This document shows, piece after piece, positions 34,722 to 43,796 of a DNA stretch of 64,000 nucleotides. The notes under the pieces were generated by a model. That model was not told the origin of the DNA, searched no databases, and worked only from the letters and a program-made list of their open reading frames with translations. The translations under genes and the position numbers were made by a program. The stretch is from Cytophagales bacterium. Its GTDB lineage: Bacteria; Bacteroidota; Bacteroidia; Cytophagales; Spirosomataceae. The stretch covers positions 46,749 to 110,748 of the forward strand of contig JANSYO010000009.1 of NCBI GenBank assembly GCA_024742395.1, given 5' to 3'. The first letter of the stretch is position 1. Every line of letters begins with the position of its first letter.

Positions 34722-36371
34722 TTGGAGCAGAAGAAAATCAATAATAGCAAATTTGCTATAAGACTACCCATCATTATTGCCATCACTTTGGCAGCAGGTA
34801 TACAGATTGGGGCAAAGTTTTTTGGCAGCAAATCTAATATCAATGATGTTATCAAATCATCCAGTAAGATCAAGGAAATCTTGACCTACATTGACAGAAG
34901 TTATGTGGATGAAGTAGATACAGATTCGTTGGCGGAATATGGCATAGTGAAAATGCTGGAAAAGCTGGATCCGCATACGGCCTATTTACCCGCTGAAGAA
35001 GCCGAAATTTCTACCGCAGAGCTTCAGAATGGTTTTGATGGTATAGGCGTAGAATTCAATATTTACAATGACACTGTATATGTGGTAACTCCTTTAAGTG
35101 GAGGGCCTTCAGAGACGGTTGGGATACAAAGTGGCGATGCCATTATTTCGGCGAATGGTGTAAACCTTACCGGTGAAAAGGTTAATACAAGATTGATTTT
35201 TAATACACTTCGGGGTCAAAGAGGTACCAGAGTAGATATGAAAATCAAACGAAAAGGCTATGCGGATCTTCTAGATTACAGTGTATTAAGAGATAAAATA
35301 CCAACCTACTCTGTAGATGCCTCATATATACTTCCGGATAAGCAAACGGGTTATTTAAAAATTACTCGTTTTTCGGAAACAACTTATGACGAGTTTAAGC
35401 AAGGACTTGAGGAGCTAAAGGCAGAAGGTATGAAAAGGTTAATCCTTGATTTAAGAGGAAATCCGGGAGGATATCTGGAAAGAGCCGTAGCCATTGCCGA
35501 CGAATTTATTCCTGGTAACGATGTACTGGTCTATACCGATGGAAAGGATGACAGAAATGACCGAAAACTGTTTGCCGGAAGAAAGGGAGCGTTTGAAAAG
35601 GGAGCTTTAGTGGTGTTAATAGATGAAGGTTCAGCTTCGGCTTCTGAAATTGTTTCAGGGGCTCTTCAAGATTATGATAGAGCACTGATTGTAGGAAGAA
35701 GAACATTTGGAAAGGGTTTAGTGCAGGCACCCATTGCACTTTCTGATGGTTCAGAATTACGTCTTACTATTTCACGATATTATATCCCGAGTGGTAGAAG
35801 TATTCAGAAACCATACTCAGCGGGTCATCTTGAAGATTATTATGGCGAATTAAATGAAAGAGGAGAGCATGGAGAATTCTTTAGTGAAGACAGTATAAAG
35901 AATGATCCCAAGAATAAGTATCAGACAAAAGGAGGCAGAACCGTTTATGGTGGAGGAGGTATTACACCTGATGTTTTTGTGAGTAGAGATACCAGCCACA
36001 TAAGCAGGTATTTAATGGAGCTATACAGTAAAAATGTGATCAGGGAGTTTGCCACAACTTATGCAAACGAAAATGCGGATAAGTTAAGAAAGCAAAGCGT
36101 TGATCAATTTGTCAGCTCGTTTACGGTTACAGAGGCTATGCTTAAAAAGATTAAAGATAACGGCACCTCACTAGGTATAAAATACAATGCTGACGATTTT
36201 GAGAAATCAAAGGCATTTATAAAGAGCCAAACCAAAGCTCTTATTGCCAGGGGAGTTTGGAAAGATCGTCAAGGCCTAAGTAACTCTTTTTATAAGGTGG
36301 TTAATGCAGATGACGAGTTTATATTGGCAGCACTTTCTCATTTTAAGGATGCCGATAGGCTAGGAAAATAG
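34722..36371 (+). CDS. S41 family C-terminal processing protease
   Basis: A 549-residue CtpA/Prc-like periplasmic serine protease. An uncleaved N-terminal anchor (IRLPIIIAITLAAGIQIGA) is followed by a PDZ domain (about 85-175) and the S41 catalytic domain, with LDLRGNPGGYLE, the nucleophile Ser in DEGSASASE and the Lys in GRRTFGKGLVQ. The start is a TTG at 34722; the next in-frame ATG lies far inside the domain. It would trim or degrade envelope proteins. The C-terminal 130 residues are a helical extension common in Bacteroidota Ctp. It ends in a hairpin shared with pepA. Confidence 0.92.
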   Translation: MEQKKINNSKFAIRLPIIIAITLAAGIQIGAKFFGSKSNINDVIKSSSKIKEILTYIDRSYVDEVDTDSLAEYGIVKMLEKLDPHTAYLPAEEAEISTAELQNGFDGIGVEFNIYNDTVYVVTPLSGGPSETVGIQSGDAIISANGVNLTGEKVNTRLIFNTLRGQRGTRVDMKIKRKGYADLLDYSVLRDKIPTYSVDASYILPDKQTGYLKITRFSETTYDEFKQGLEELKAEGMKRLILDLRGNPGGYLERAVAIADEFIPGNDVLVYTDGKDDRNDRKLFAGRKGAFEKGALVVLIDEGSASASEIVSGALQDYDRALIVGRRTFGKGLVQAPIALSDGSELRLTISRYYIPSGRSIQKPYSAGHLEDYYGELNERGEHGEFFSEDSIKNDPKNKYQTKGGRTVYGGGGITPDVFVSRDTSHISRYLMELYSKNVIREFATTYANENADKLRKQSVDQFVSSFTVTEAMLKKIKDNGTSLGIKYNADDFEKSKAFIKSQTKALIARGVWKDRQGLSNSFYKVVNADDEFILAALSHFKDADRLGK

Positions 36372-36392
36372 CCTCACTAGTTTGAGGCTATT
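36367..36392. terminator. Bidirectional hairpin between ctp-like gene and pepA
   Basis: AATAGCCTCA (36367-36376) pairs perfectly with TGAGGCTATT (36383-36392), 10 bp with a 6-nt loop. It spans the stop codons of both convergent genes and is AT-flanked, so it could terminate either transcript. Confidence 0.55.
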
Positions 36393-37834
36393 AATTCGGT
36401 TAACATTCTAACGCCGTAAGCTGTTGCAGAACCGCCTTTAGAGAATTCAGATTTCATGAATGCGGTACCTGCAATATCAAGATGGGCCCAATTGGGATGC
36501 TTATTTGTAAAGAATTCGATGAATTTGCCGGCTGTGGTTGCTCCGGCATAAGCACCTCCCAGATTCTTGATATCGGCTACATCAGAATCAAGTTCAGATT
36601 TATAGTCATCCCATAAAGGTAACCTCCATACTTTTTCTCCGGTAGATTCAGCAGCTTTAGTTATAGCAGAAGCCAGTTCATCATTATTAGTCATTAGACC
36701 TGCCGCTTTGTGGCCTAACGTTCTGATGCAGCTTCCTGTTAAGGTTGCCAAATCAATCATTAATTCTGGCTCGTACTCTGTGGCCATATAGTTTACTGCA
36801 TCAGCAAGTATCAGTCGGCCTTCAGCATCTGTGTTAATGACTTCAATTGTTTTTCCTGAGTAAGAATTAATGACATCCCCTGGTTTAATGGCCAGAGCGT
36901 CTATGCAATTCTCCGTTAAGGCTACGATTCCAATTAAATGAACATCAAGTTTAAGCTTGGCGGCAAGTTCAAGGGTGCCAATTACCGCCGCAGAGCCTCC
37001 CATGTCCATTTTCATATCTTCCATGCCATTGCCGGGTTTTAGCGAAACCCCACCCGTATCAAAAGTTACACCTTTGCCTACTAATCCTATTTTCCTGGCT
37101 TTTTTGGTGGACTTATACTCCATTATGACCATTCTGGCCGGTCTGTCTAGACTGCCTCTTCCTACTGCCAATAAGGCATGAAAGCCCTTTTTCTCACATT
37201 CCTTTTCATCAAAGATGCTTACTTTAAAGCCATTTTCTTTACCCGACTTCTTTATATAGTCGGCCATCATTTGAGGGGTTTTGTAATTTGATGGAGCATC
37301 TACAAGAGCCATCATATTCATTTGAGTCTCAGCTGTTTTAAGACCCTTTTCTATGCTACCTTCAATTTTTTCTTTTTGATTGGATGTGATCCAAAAACTA
37401 AAAGTTGATCCATTATTGAAAGTATTGCTTTCTTCTTCTTCTCTTGTTTTTAGCATGCCTATATCATAGGATGCCAGGGCTATGCCGTTGGCTATAAATT
37501 CAGTCAAATCAGCGTTCCCTTTCAGATCAACTACAATATGACCTTTGAACTTAGATTTATTGCTTTTAAACAAGGACCTAAACTGGCTGATAATTTCGCC
37601 GGAGTTTGGTTTTTCTCCTAAACCAAAATAAATGACTCTGCTATATTTTTTGCCCGGTGTAGAAATGATTAGGTTTTCTTTTTTACCAGCTTTAAAGGAC
37701 TCTGCCAGTTCTTTCATCTCAAAGCCGGCAAGTTTGGCTTGCTTTACCAGACTTTCTTCCAATTTATCATCCTTAATGAAAGGAATAATTAGCGTATTGG
37801 CTGATTCAATTTTGGTGATGGTGCTTATTTTCAT
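36377..37834 (-). CDS. pepA: Leucyl aminopeptidase (M17)
   Basis: A 485-residue hexameric metallo-aminopeptidase that removes N-terminal residues from peptides. The M17 catalytic block is complete: VGKGVTFDTGGVSLKP, MKMDMGGSAAV and NTDAEGRLILADA, with both zinc sites and the catalytic Lys/Arg. The N-terminal macro-like domain covers about 1-165. The ATG at 37834 is chosen over a TTG 30 bp upstream that adds only EFNSRKRHK-like residues. Confidence 0.95.
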   Translation of the reverse strand: MKISTITKIESANTLIIPFIKDDKLEESLVKQAKLAGFEMKELAESFKAGKKENLIISTPGKKYSRVIYFGLGEKPNSGEIISQFRSLFKSNKSKFKGHIVVDLKGNADLTEFIANGIALASYDIGMLKTREEEESNTFNNGSTFSFWITSNQKEKIEGSIEKGLKTAETQMNMMALVDAPSNYKTPQMMADYIKKSGKENGFKVSIFDEKECEKKGFHALLAVGRGSLDRPARMVIMEYKSTKKARKIGLVGKGVTFDTGGVSLKPGNGMEDMKMDMGGSAAVIGTLELAAKLKLDVHLIGIVALTENCIDALAIKPGDVINSYSGKTIEVINTDAEGRLILADAVNYMATEYEPELMIDLATLTGSCIRTLGHKAAGLMTNNDELASAITKAAESTGEKVWRLPLWDDYKSELDSDVADIKNLGGAYAGATTAGKFIEFFTNKHPNWAHLDIAGTAFMKSEFSKGGSATAYGVRMLTELIASN

Positions 37835-37967
37835 TTTGTGTCTTTTTCTGGAATTGAATTCCAAATTTAGACAGTTTTCTGCTAGTTAGCCTCATTTAAT
37901 AATATCAACCTGTGAAGCAGGTCTAACCTAAAAAGCATAGCTTTACAGTTATTGAACTCACACTAAA

Positions 37968-38562
37968 ATTAAACACATTGTCAAAATAGTTTTTGTTCTG
38001 CTATCAATTACCACAGTCAATGCACAGAAAAAATTACGTGCTACTTATATTAATTTGCCTCCGCTAATCGCTACGTCAATTGAAGTGGGACAGGAATATG
38101 CTGTCAAGCCAAATAAGCCAATTGACATTGCGGCAGGAATAGTCATCAACAGCAATCACCTCAAACAATATCATAAAGCGGACGTATCTTATGAAATAAC
38201 TCAACGATCTGGGCTTTACTTAAAAGTTTCTAGCACGAAAATTCGAAGATAAACTTGGCCCATATTTCGGTGTTTTTATAAGTAGCGGATTGGGTTTTGA
38301 AAAAGCAACCTACGAGCCCCACAGCCCATATCCAACACCAGGTGAAGGTGAAAAAGCCAATAAAATCTCTTACATCAGTGGCTTAGGATTCCCCCTTGGC
38401 ATAAATCCTCCTTTTGGTCTTGAGCCCGGAATACAAGTAGAAATTTGTCTTTTTAATAATCAATTACAGGGCTTCAAATATACCCCAAGTTTAGGAAGAA
38501 ACTTAATGGGTTTTTACCTTCAAGGGGTTTTAAGGTTTCGGTTTCATCATGTGGCTGACTGA
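37968..38562 (+). pseudogene. Broken gene for a small secreted beta-strand-rich protein
   Basis: The frame has a clear signal peptide (KHIVKIVFVLLSITTVNAQ) but starts with ATT where ATG is expected (37968). It runs to a stop at 38252, while the sequence continues in the next frame from about 38242 (KFEDKLGPYFGVFISSGLG) to 38562. Removing one A of the run at 38238-38241 restores a single protein of about 197 residues, with alternating strands and a C-terminus (GVLRFRFHH) like a small outer-membrane barrel. So there are two lesions: start codon and +1 frameshift. Confidence 0.7.
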
Positions 38563-38648
38563 ATCTTTTACGTTTAATTTATAGGAAAACCAAATTACAA
38601 ACCACCGCTTTTAATTAAGTATATTCGAATCATAAAAGAACCTTTCCA

Positions 38649-39043
38649 ATGCTAAAAAAACTTTCTCTTTCATCTTTAGTTCTACTCATTGGCTTTTTTT
38701 GCCTTTAAAAATAATGGAACCAAAGAAGAACGGTCAGATCAAGAAGACACTACAGTGTCTGAGAAGCCCTTTGAAGATGACATAAAAGAAGTCTTAACAG
38801 ACAAAATATGTATTATACCCAAATGGTGAGGATGAAACCAAATGGACTTTTGTAGACCTTTCGGAATTGCTAGATGTAAGAATCATGGAAGAAAAACAAG
38901 ATGAAGCCATTTGGGAAGCAAAAATCGACTTCGACTTAGTGGATTACAACACAGAAATAAACTATTTCATGAGCGGTATAATCCAATGCAAAAAAGATCG
39001 CTCAAACTGGGAAGTAACCAACTTTAAGGTACTGGAGTACTAG
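38649..39043 (+). pseudogene. Broken gene for a small exported acidic protein
   Basis: The ATG at 38649 opens with a signal-like MLKKLSLSSLVLLIGFF, then hits a stop. Removing one T from the T7 run at 38694-38700 and one A from the A4 run at 38803-38806 restores a single frame of about 130 residues ending at 39043, with an acidic linker (KEERSDQEDTT) and a C-terminal domain (KWTFVDLSELLDV, WEAKIDFDLVDYN). No family recognised. Two separate frameshifts make decay, or poor sequence, the best reading. Confidence 0.65.
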
Positions 39044-39099
39044 GAAAGAGTAAATGTAATAACCTTAGGAACATCACTTCTTTCATAAAAACCTTGCAC

Positions 39100-39122
39100 T
39101 TACTGCAGCAACACTGCAGTAA
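39100..39122. promoter_or_regulatory. Inverted repeat, probable ParD operator
   Basis: TTACTGCAG (39100-39108) and CTGCAGTAA (39114-39122) form a perfect 9-bp inverted repeat with a 5-bp spacer, 33 bp before the antitoxin ATG and just before a -7-like TATATTTA (39128-39135). This is the usual place for ParD autorepression. Confidence 0.55.
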
Positions 39123-39154
39123 ATGTTTATATTTAGACTATAAATTAAAAAATC

Positions 39155-39442
39155 ATGGCAAGAATAGATTTGAGTGAACCTTATGAATTATACCTCAAAA
39201 AACAAGTAGATTCTGGATTGTACCGTTCCATAACTGCGGCAGCTGAAGACGCAATACGCAAACAAATGATGGAGGACGAAAAACTAAGAATAGCCTCTGT
39301 CTATGCCGCAATAGCGAAAGGCGAAGCTTCTATAAAAAGCGGTAACGTAATTCAATTTTCCGAAAACCTTCTGAAAGAGATTTCTGAAAAAGCTAGACAA
39401 AATTCACTTTCCGGCAAAAAGGTAAAAGAGGATGTCAGATAA
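39155..39442 (+). CDS. parD: ParD-type antitoxin
   Basis: A 95-residue protein with an N-terminal ribbon-helix-helix (MARIDLSEPYELYLKKQVDSG, then YRSITAAAEDAIRKQM) and a helical, charged C-terminus that would wrap the toxin. It overlaps the toxin gene by 11 bp, the standard coupled layout of type II pairs. It likely represses its own operon at the 39100-39122 repeat. It is intact, unlike its neighbours on both sides. Confidence 0.85.
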   Translation: MARIDLSEPYELYLKKQVDSGLYRSITAAAEDAIRKQMMEDEKLRIASVYAAIAKGEASIKSGNVIQFSENLLKEISEKARQNSLSGKKVKEDVR

Positions 39443-39737
39443 CATTTATGTTTTAAATATATCTCAAGATGCCTACGATGATTTAACTGATATCCAACAA
39501 TATACCCTTGAAACCTTTGGAGAAAGCCAATTGATAAAGTATGAATCCCTTCTTAATGAAGCATTATTATTGATTTCTTCCAACCCAGAAATTGGTCATT
39601 CTAGACCAGATATCCCAAACGAATATTTAGCTTGGCCGGTTAGCGAACATATTTTCATTTACAGAATTGAGGATGCCATCATTTATTTAGTAAGAGTGCT
39701 TCATAATAGAATGGATTTTCGGTTTCAGTTTAAATAA
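39432..39737 (+). CDS. parE: RelE/ParE family toxin
   Basis: A 101-residue protein with the RelE/ParE fold pattern: an early strand (YVLNISQDAYDDL), two helices (DIQQYTLETFGESQLIKYESLL), then strands HIFIYRIEDAIIYLVRVLHNRMDF, where the R-V-L-H-x-R-M-D segment is typical of ParE. ParE toxins act on DNA gyrase, but relatives cut mRNA, so the target is not certain. The gene looks intact. Confidence 0.85.
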   Translation: MSDNIYVLNISQDAYDDLTDIQQYTLETFGESQLIKYESLLNEALLLISSNPEIGHSRPDIPNEYLAWPVSEHIFIYRIEDAIIYLVRVLHNRMDFRFQFK

Positions 39738-39760
39738 ACTGCTTTTAAAAAAGTTAAAGA

Positions 39761-40540
39761 ATGATCGTCTTACTTACGATAGTTGCCTTATTAGTAATTC
39801 TAATAGTTTGGAATAGGAGCACAATTCCGCCTAAAGTAAACTATCCAAGCTTACCTATAAAAACTAAAGAAAGACATGCCTTAAAGAAAGGTGAACTAGA
39901 AAAAATTCTCGCAATCCCTAAAGCGAATTCAAACAAAGAAGCGTTCTTCATAATAATCGACTTGGAAACTACAGGAAAAATTTAAAAAAAGGATGCACAC
40001 TACTATCATGATAATGAAAAGTTTCCTGAAATAGTCCAGTTAGCTTGGTTACTACTAAATAGAGACTTTGAGCTAATTGAAGAAAATGAAGTATTAGTAA
40101 AAGAAGAAAAGAAGATTCCTAAACAAGCGACCCTTATACATGGAATAACAAACGAAATGACCATTGAAAATGGCATTGAGATAAAAGAAGCACTTTCATT
40201 GATCAAAAACAAAATATCTGGCTGTCAAGTATTTGTATCTCACAATAATGAATTTGACTATGATGTTCTACTATCTTCATTTCAGAGACATAATGTCGAA
40301 ATATTCTCAAACAAGCTGAAATTATATGATACCATGATTGCATCAATTAATCTTTGTCAACTCGATAGATATGGTGACAATTACGGGTTTAAATATCCCT
40401 CTCTAAGCGAACTTTTTAAGCGACGCTTTTTCCCCGAAGTAAAATACTTAAATGGTTTCTCAACAAAACATAACGCATTAGCAGATGCTAGAATAACAGC
40501 CGTATGTTTTATTGCAATGAAAACTAAGTTTAAACTGTAA
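39761..40540 (+). pseudogene. DnaQ-like 3'-5' exonuclease with in-frame stop
   Basis: One frame of 260 codons is interrupted by a TAA at 39983-39985; the frame is the same on both sides. Before the stop come an N-terminal membrane helix (MIVLLTIVALLVILIVW) and the ExoI motif DLETTG. After it come EIVQLAWLLL, the ExoII motif SHNNEFDYDVL and the ExoIII region KHNALADARIT, so the full DEDDh exonuclease set was encoded. The stop falls right after ExoI and should abolish activity unless it is read through or reinitiated. It ends 10 bp from the convergent gene at 40551. Confidence 0.75.
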
Positions 40541-40550
40541 TTAACCCTTA

Positions 40551-43520
40551 TTACCTCAAAGCCTCCCAAAGCACCTCCACAGGATGCAAAGCTTTTCTAC
40601 CTGTTCCGTCATGAATTTGGTGACGGCAACTTGTTCCGGGAGCTGCAATGATCACTTCTTCTGGTTGTTGGCGAACAGTTGGGAAAAGTACTAGTTCTCC
40701 GGCTTTCATCGATAGATCATAATGCTCTTTTTCGTAACCAAAAGAACCCGCCATACCACAGCATCCACTTGGAATAAGCTGTACGTCATAATTTACAGGC
40801 ATTGAAAGCATCTTTTTGGTAGGTACTAAACTCCCTACAGCCTTTTGCTGACAGTGTCCGTGTAACTTTACCAACCTTTTTTCATCAGTAAATATGTCTT
40901 TATCCAGGCGTTTAGCGTCTAATTCACGGGCAATGAACTCATCAATCATCAGCGTATTCTTTGAGAGCTCCAAAGCTTTTTCAGCTAAATCAGCATCTAC
41001 AAGGTCAGGATATTCATCTCTGAAGGTTAAAATACATGAGGGTTCAATTCCTAATAATGGAGTGTTAGCATCTATGATACTACTTAATAACCTGACATTT
41101 TCATTGGCCAGCTTTTTGGCATCATCCAGCAAACCTTTGGATAGTTGAGCTCTTCCAGAATCCACATGATTTGGAATTACCACCTCGTACCCTAATTTAG
41201 AAAGAAGGTCAACAGTGGTTTTTCCTATTTCCACATCATTGTAGTTCGTGAATTCATCACAGAAGAGGTAGACTTTCCCTTTAGTTCCCTGACTATAGTT
41301 TGAAGCATTTCTCTTAAACCAATTACCAAAAGTAGTACTATGTAGAAGCGGCATCGTTCTTTCCGGATGAAACCCGACTATATTGTTCGCCACTTTTCTA
41401 AGAGCTGGTGTTTTGAATATGAAATTATAGGCCCAAGGGGCTATGGATGCCAATCCACTCATTTTTGAGAAGTTTGCAATCATTTTTGATCTTACAGGAA
41501 CTCCATTTTTCTTTTGGTAATGGTAAAGAAACTCCATTTTGAGTTTTGCCATGTCCACATTGCTTGGGCATTCAGATTTGCAGCCTTTACAGGCAAGGCA
41601 CAAATCCAAGACTTCCTTTGCCTCTTTGCTATCAAATCTATCAAGGCCATCACCTGCCACCGGACTGAATGAAACTTCACCATTTTGCCTGGTTAGGGCT
41701 TCTCTTAAAATATTGGCACGGGCTCGGGTTGTATCTTTTTCATTTCGGGTCACCATATAACTAGGGCACATAGTACCACCACTTAAGTGTGTCTTACGGC
41801 AATCTCCCGAGCCATTGCATTGCTCTGCATGTTGCAGTATATCCTGATCTTTAAACCTGAAAACAGTTTTGAATTTAGGTGTTTGCTGACCCGGCTCATA
41901 ACGAAGCATTTCGTTCATTGATGGCGTGTCTACAATCTTATTTGCATTGAATACGCTATTTGGGTCCCAGGTATATTTCAGTTTTCTTAATAGCTGGTAG
42001 TTTTTTTCGCCAACCTGCTGCGGAATAAATTCGGCCCTTAGCCTACCATCTCCATGCTCTCCACTTAAAGAACCTTTGTATTTCTTTACCAGGTCAGAGA
42101 TGTCTTGTGCTACTTCTCTAAATTGCTCTTTTCCTTTTTGAGTCTTAAGGTTTATAATGGGTCTAAGGTGTAATTCACCGGTTCCTGCATGAGCATAGTG
42201 CACCATATTAAAACCTTTTGACTCCATCAGAGCGTCAAATTCGGCGATATAATCTGGTAAGTCATTTACATCTACGGCCGTATCTTCAATTACAGGTACT
42301 GCTTTTTCATCACCAGGTAAATTGGACAACAGACCTAGGCCGGCCTTTCTAAGTGTCCAGACCTTTTTGATGTCATCGCCAAAAAGAATAGGGAAGTGAT
42401 ATCCCAGACCTGCGGCTCTCATTTCGGCCTCCATCGCAACGGCTTTTTCTTTGACTTCTTCGATGGAGTTCCCAAACAACTCAATACATAAAAGAGCAGC
42501 CGGGTCACCTTCAACAAAAAAGCGATTCGCCATTTGCTCTTTATTGGCCTTAGTGCATTCTAATATGTAATGATCCATAAGCTCAACAGCCGATGGATCG
42601 TATTTTAAAGCAATAATATTGGCTCTTAAGGAATTGTCAATAGTTTTAAAGTGGCCTGCCACCACACCTAAGTGTTTAGGAGGCATTTCATTGACATGTA
42701 GTTTTATTTCTGTTATGAACATCAGGGTTCCCTCTGAACCCGCTATCAGCTTACAAAAATTAAAGTTGTCTTTTGCTGTTGGTGTGAATACATTGGTTTC
42801 AAGAAGCTCATCAATGGCATAGCCTGTATTTCTTCTTGGGATAGACCTCTTAGGGAATTCTTTTCTGATTTCTGTGGCATTTGCTTCATTAGAAAGCATT
42901 TCAAAAACAGAAAGGTATACTTTATCCTCAAGAGTTAAAGAAGATGGGGCAATGGTTCTGGTTTTTTCAATTCTTTCCTCGAAAGCCTCCGGACTTAGGT
43001 CGCTGAACTCAGCGAACGAGCCATCACTCAAGAAACCTTTGACAGAAAGTAAGTGATCTCTGGTGCTCCCGTAAATAACAGAGTTACTGCCGCAGCTGTT
43101 ATTTCCTACCATCCCACCTATCATGGCTCTATTGGCGGTGCTGGTTTCAGGTCCAAAGAATAGTCCAAAGTTCTTTAAATGAAAGTTTAATTCATCTCGG
43201 ACCACGCCAGGCTGAAGTCTCACCCAGGATTCTTCCTTGTTGACTTCAAGAATTTCAGTGAAGGTTCTGGAGACATCAACAACAATACCTTTCCCTACAA
43301 CCTGACCAGCCAGCGAAGTTCCTGCAGTTCTTGGTATGAGTGTAACCTTGTTCTTATTGGCAAAGTCAATAAGAACTTTAATATCTTCTTCGTCTTTTGG
43401 AAAAGCTACAGCCAAAGGTATTTCTCTGTAAGCAGAAGCATCTGTGGCGTAAAGAGTTTTAGTGATGTTATCATCATAAAACTCTCCTTTTAATTGTGAT
43501 TTTAATTGACTGAACTGCAT
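40551..43520 (-). CDS. FAD-binding / Fe-S oxidoreductase fusion (D-lactate dehydrogenase-like)
   Basis: A 989-residue fusion. The N-terminal half is a GlcD/Dld-type FAD domain (TAGTSLAGQVVGKG, VGNNSCGSNSV, then the FAD-oxidase C domain with HYAHAGTGELHLRP and SGEHGDGRLR). The C-terminal half has ferredoxin-like clusters (CNGSGDCRK, then CLACKGCKSECPSNVDMAK) and a CCG domain (GCCGMAGSFGYEK). It should oxidise a 2-hydroxyacid such as D-lactate or glycolate and pass electrons to the quinone pool. The ATG at 43520 is preferred: a TTG at 43553 lies inside a predicted -7 box. It shares a regulatory region with susC. Confidence 0.92.
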   Translation of the reverse strand: MQFSQLKSQLKGEFYDDNITKTLYATDASAYREIPLAVAFPKDEEDIKVLIDFANKNKVTLIPRTAGTSLAGQVVGKGIVVDVSRTFTEILEVNKEESWVRLQPGVVRDELNFHLKNFGLFFGPETSTANRAMIGGMVGNNSCGSNSVIYGSTRDHLLSVKGFLSDGSFAEFSDLSPEAFEERIEKTRTIAPSSLTLEDKVYLSVFEMLSNEANATEIRKEFPKRSIPRRNTGYAIDELLETNVFTPTAKDNFNFCKLIAGSEGTLMFITEIKLHVNEMPPKHLGVVAGHFKTIDNSLRANIIALKYDPSAVELMDHYILECTKANKEQMANRFFVEGDPAALLCIELFGNSIEEVKEKAVAMEAEMRAAGLGYHFPILFGDDIKKVWTLRKAGLGLLSNLPGDEKAVPVIEDTAVDVNDLPDYIAEFDALMESKGFNMVHYAHAGTGELHLRPIINLKTQKGKEQFREVAQDISDLVKKYKGSLSGEHGDGRLRAEFIPQQVGEKNYQLLRKLKYTWDPNSVFNANKIVDTPSMNEMLRYEPGQQTPKFKTVFRFKDQDILQHAEQCNGSGDCRKTHLSGGTMCPSYMVTRNEKDTTRARANILREALTRQNGEVSFSPVAGDGLDRFDSKEAKEVLDLCLACKGCKSECPSNVDMAKLKMEFLYHYQKKNGVPVRSKMIANFSKMSGLASIAPWAYNFIFKTPALRKVANNIVGFHPERTMPLLHSTTFGNWFKRNASNYSQGTKGKVYLFCDEFTNYNDVEIGKTTVDLLSKLGYEVVIPNHVDSGRAQLSKGLLDDAKKLANENVRLLSSIIDANTPLLGIEPSCILTFRDEYPDLVDADLAEKALELSKNTLMIDEFIARELDAKRLDKDIFTDEKRLVKLHGHCQQKAVGSLVPTKKMLSMPVNYDVQLIPSGCCGMAGSFGYEKEHYDLSMKAGELVLFPTVRQQPEEVIIAAPGTSCRHQIHDGTGRKALHPVEVLWEALR

Positions 43521-43550
43521 TAAACTGTTAGCGATTTTGAGAAAAGTGGT

Positions 43551-43581
43551 CAAAGATATCTTTTAAATCTATAACCTTCAA
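43551..43581 (-). promoter_or_regulatory. Predicted promoter of the FAD/Fe-S oxidoreductase gene
   Basis: On the minus strand, TTGA (43581-43578), a 19-bp spacer and TATCTTTG (43558-43551). Two LacI-type cores lie immediately upstream of this promoter, at 43588 and 43610. Confidence 0.55.
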
Positions 43582-43585
43582 TATT

Positions 43586-43619
43586 CGCAATCGATTGCGT
43601 TTTTTTTCGCAAACGATTG
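43586..43619. promoter_or_regulatory. Pair of LacI-type operators
   Basis: A perfect 14-bp palindrome CGCAATCGATTGCG (43586-43599) and a second core CAAACGATTG (43610-43619) both fit CAAnCGnTTG. Their centres are 22 bp apart, two helical turns, so bound dimers would lie on the same DNA face. They lie just upstream of the oxidoreductase promoter and 45-80 bp upstream of the susC promoter. The core also occurs at 14200. Confidence 0.65.
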
Positions 43620-43663
43620 AAGAAAAAACTTACTGCCGTTAACTAATTTTTCGTCTACTGTTT

Positions 43664-43696
43664 TTTGGATTATGGGGGTATGTTTTTGTAGGTTTG
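43664..43696 (+). promoter_or_regulatory. Predicted susC promoter
   Basis: TTTG (43664-43667), a 21-bp spacer and TAGGTTTG (43689-43696), a full match to the Bacteroidota consensus. It leaves a leader of about 95 nt before the susC ATG. Confidence 0.65.
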
Positions 43697-43796
43697 TTAG
43701 CTGAATAAAAGGATAATGCAACATTTTAATCTCAAAGTGAAAGATGTTAACTTATGTTTTTGTTCAATCTGATTTTTTAAACTTAAACTTAAACCT

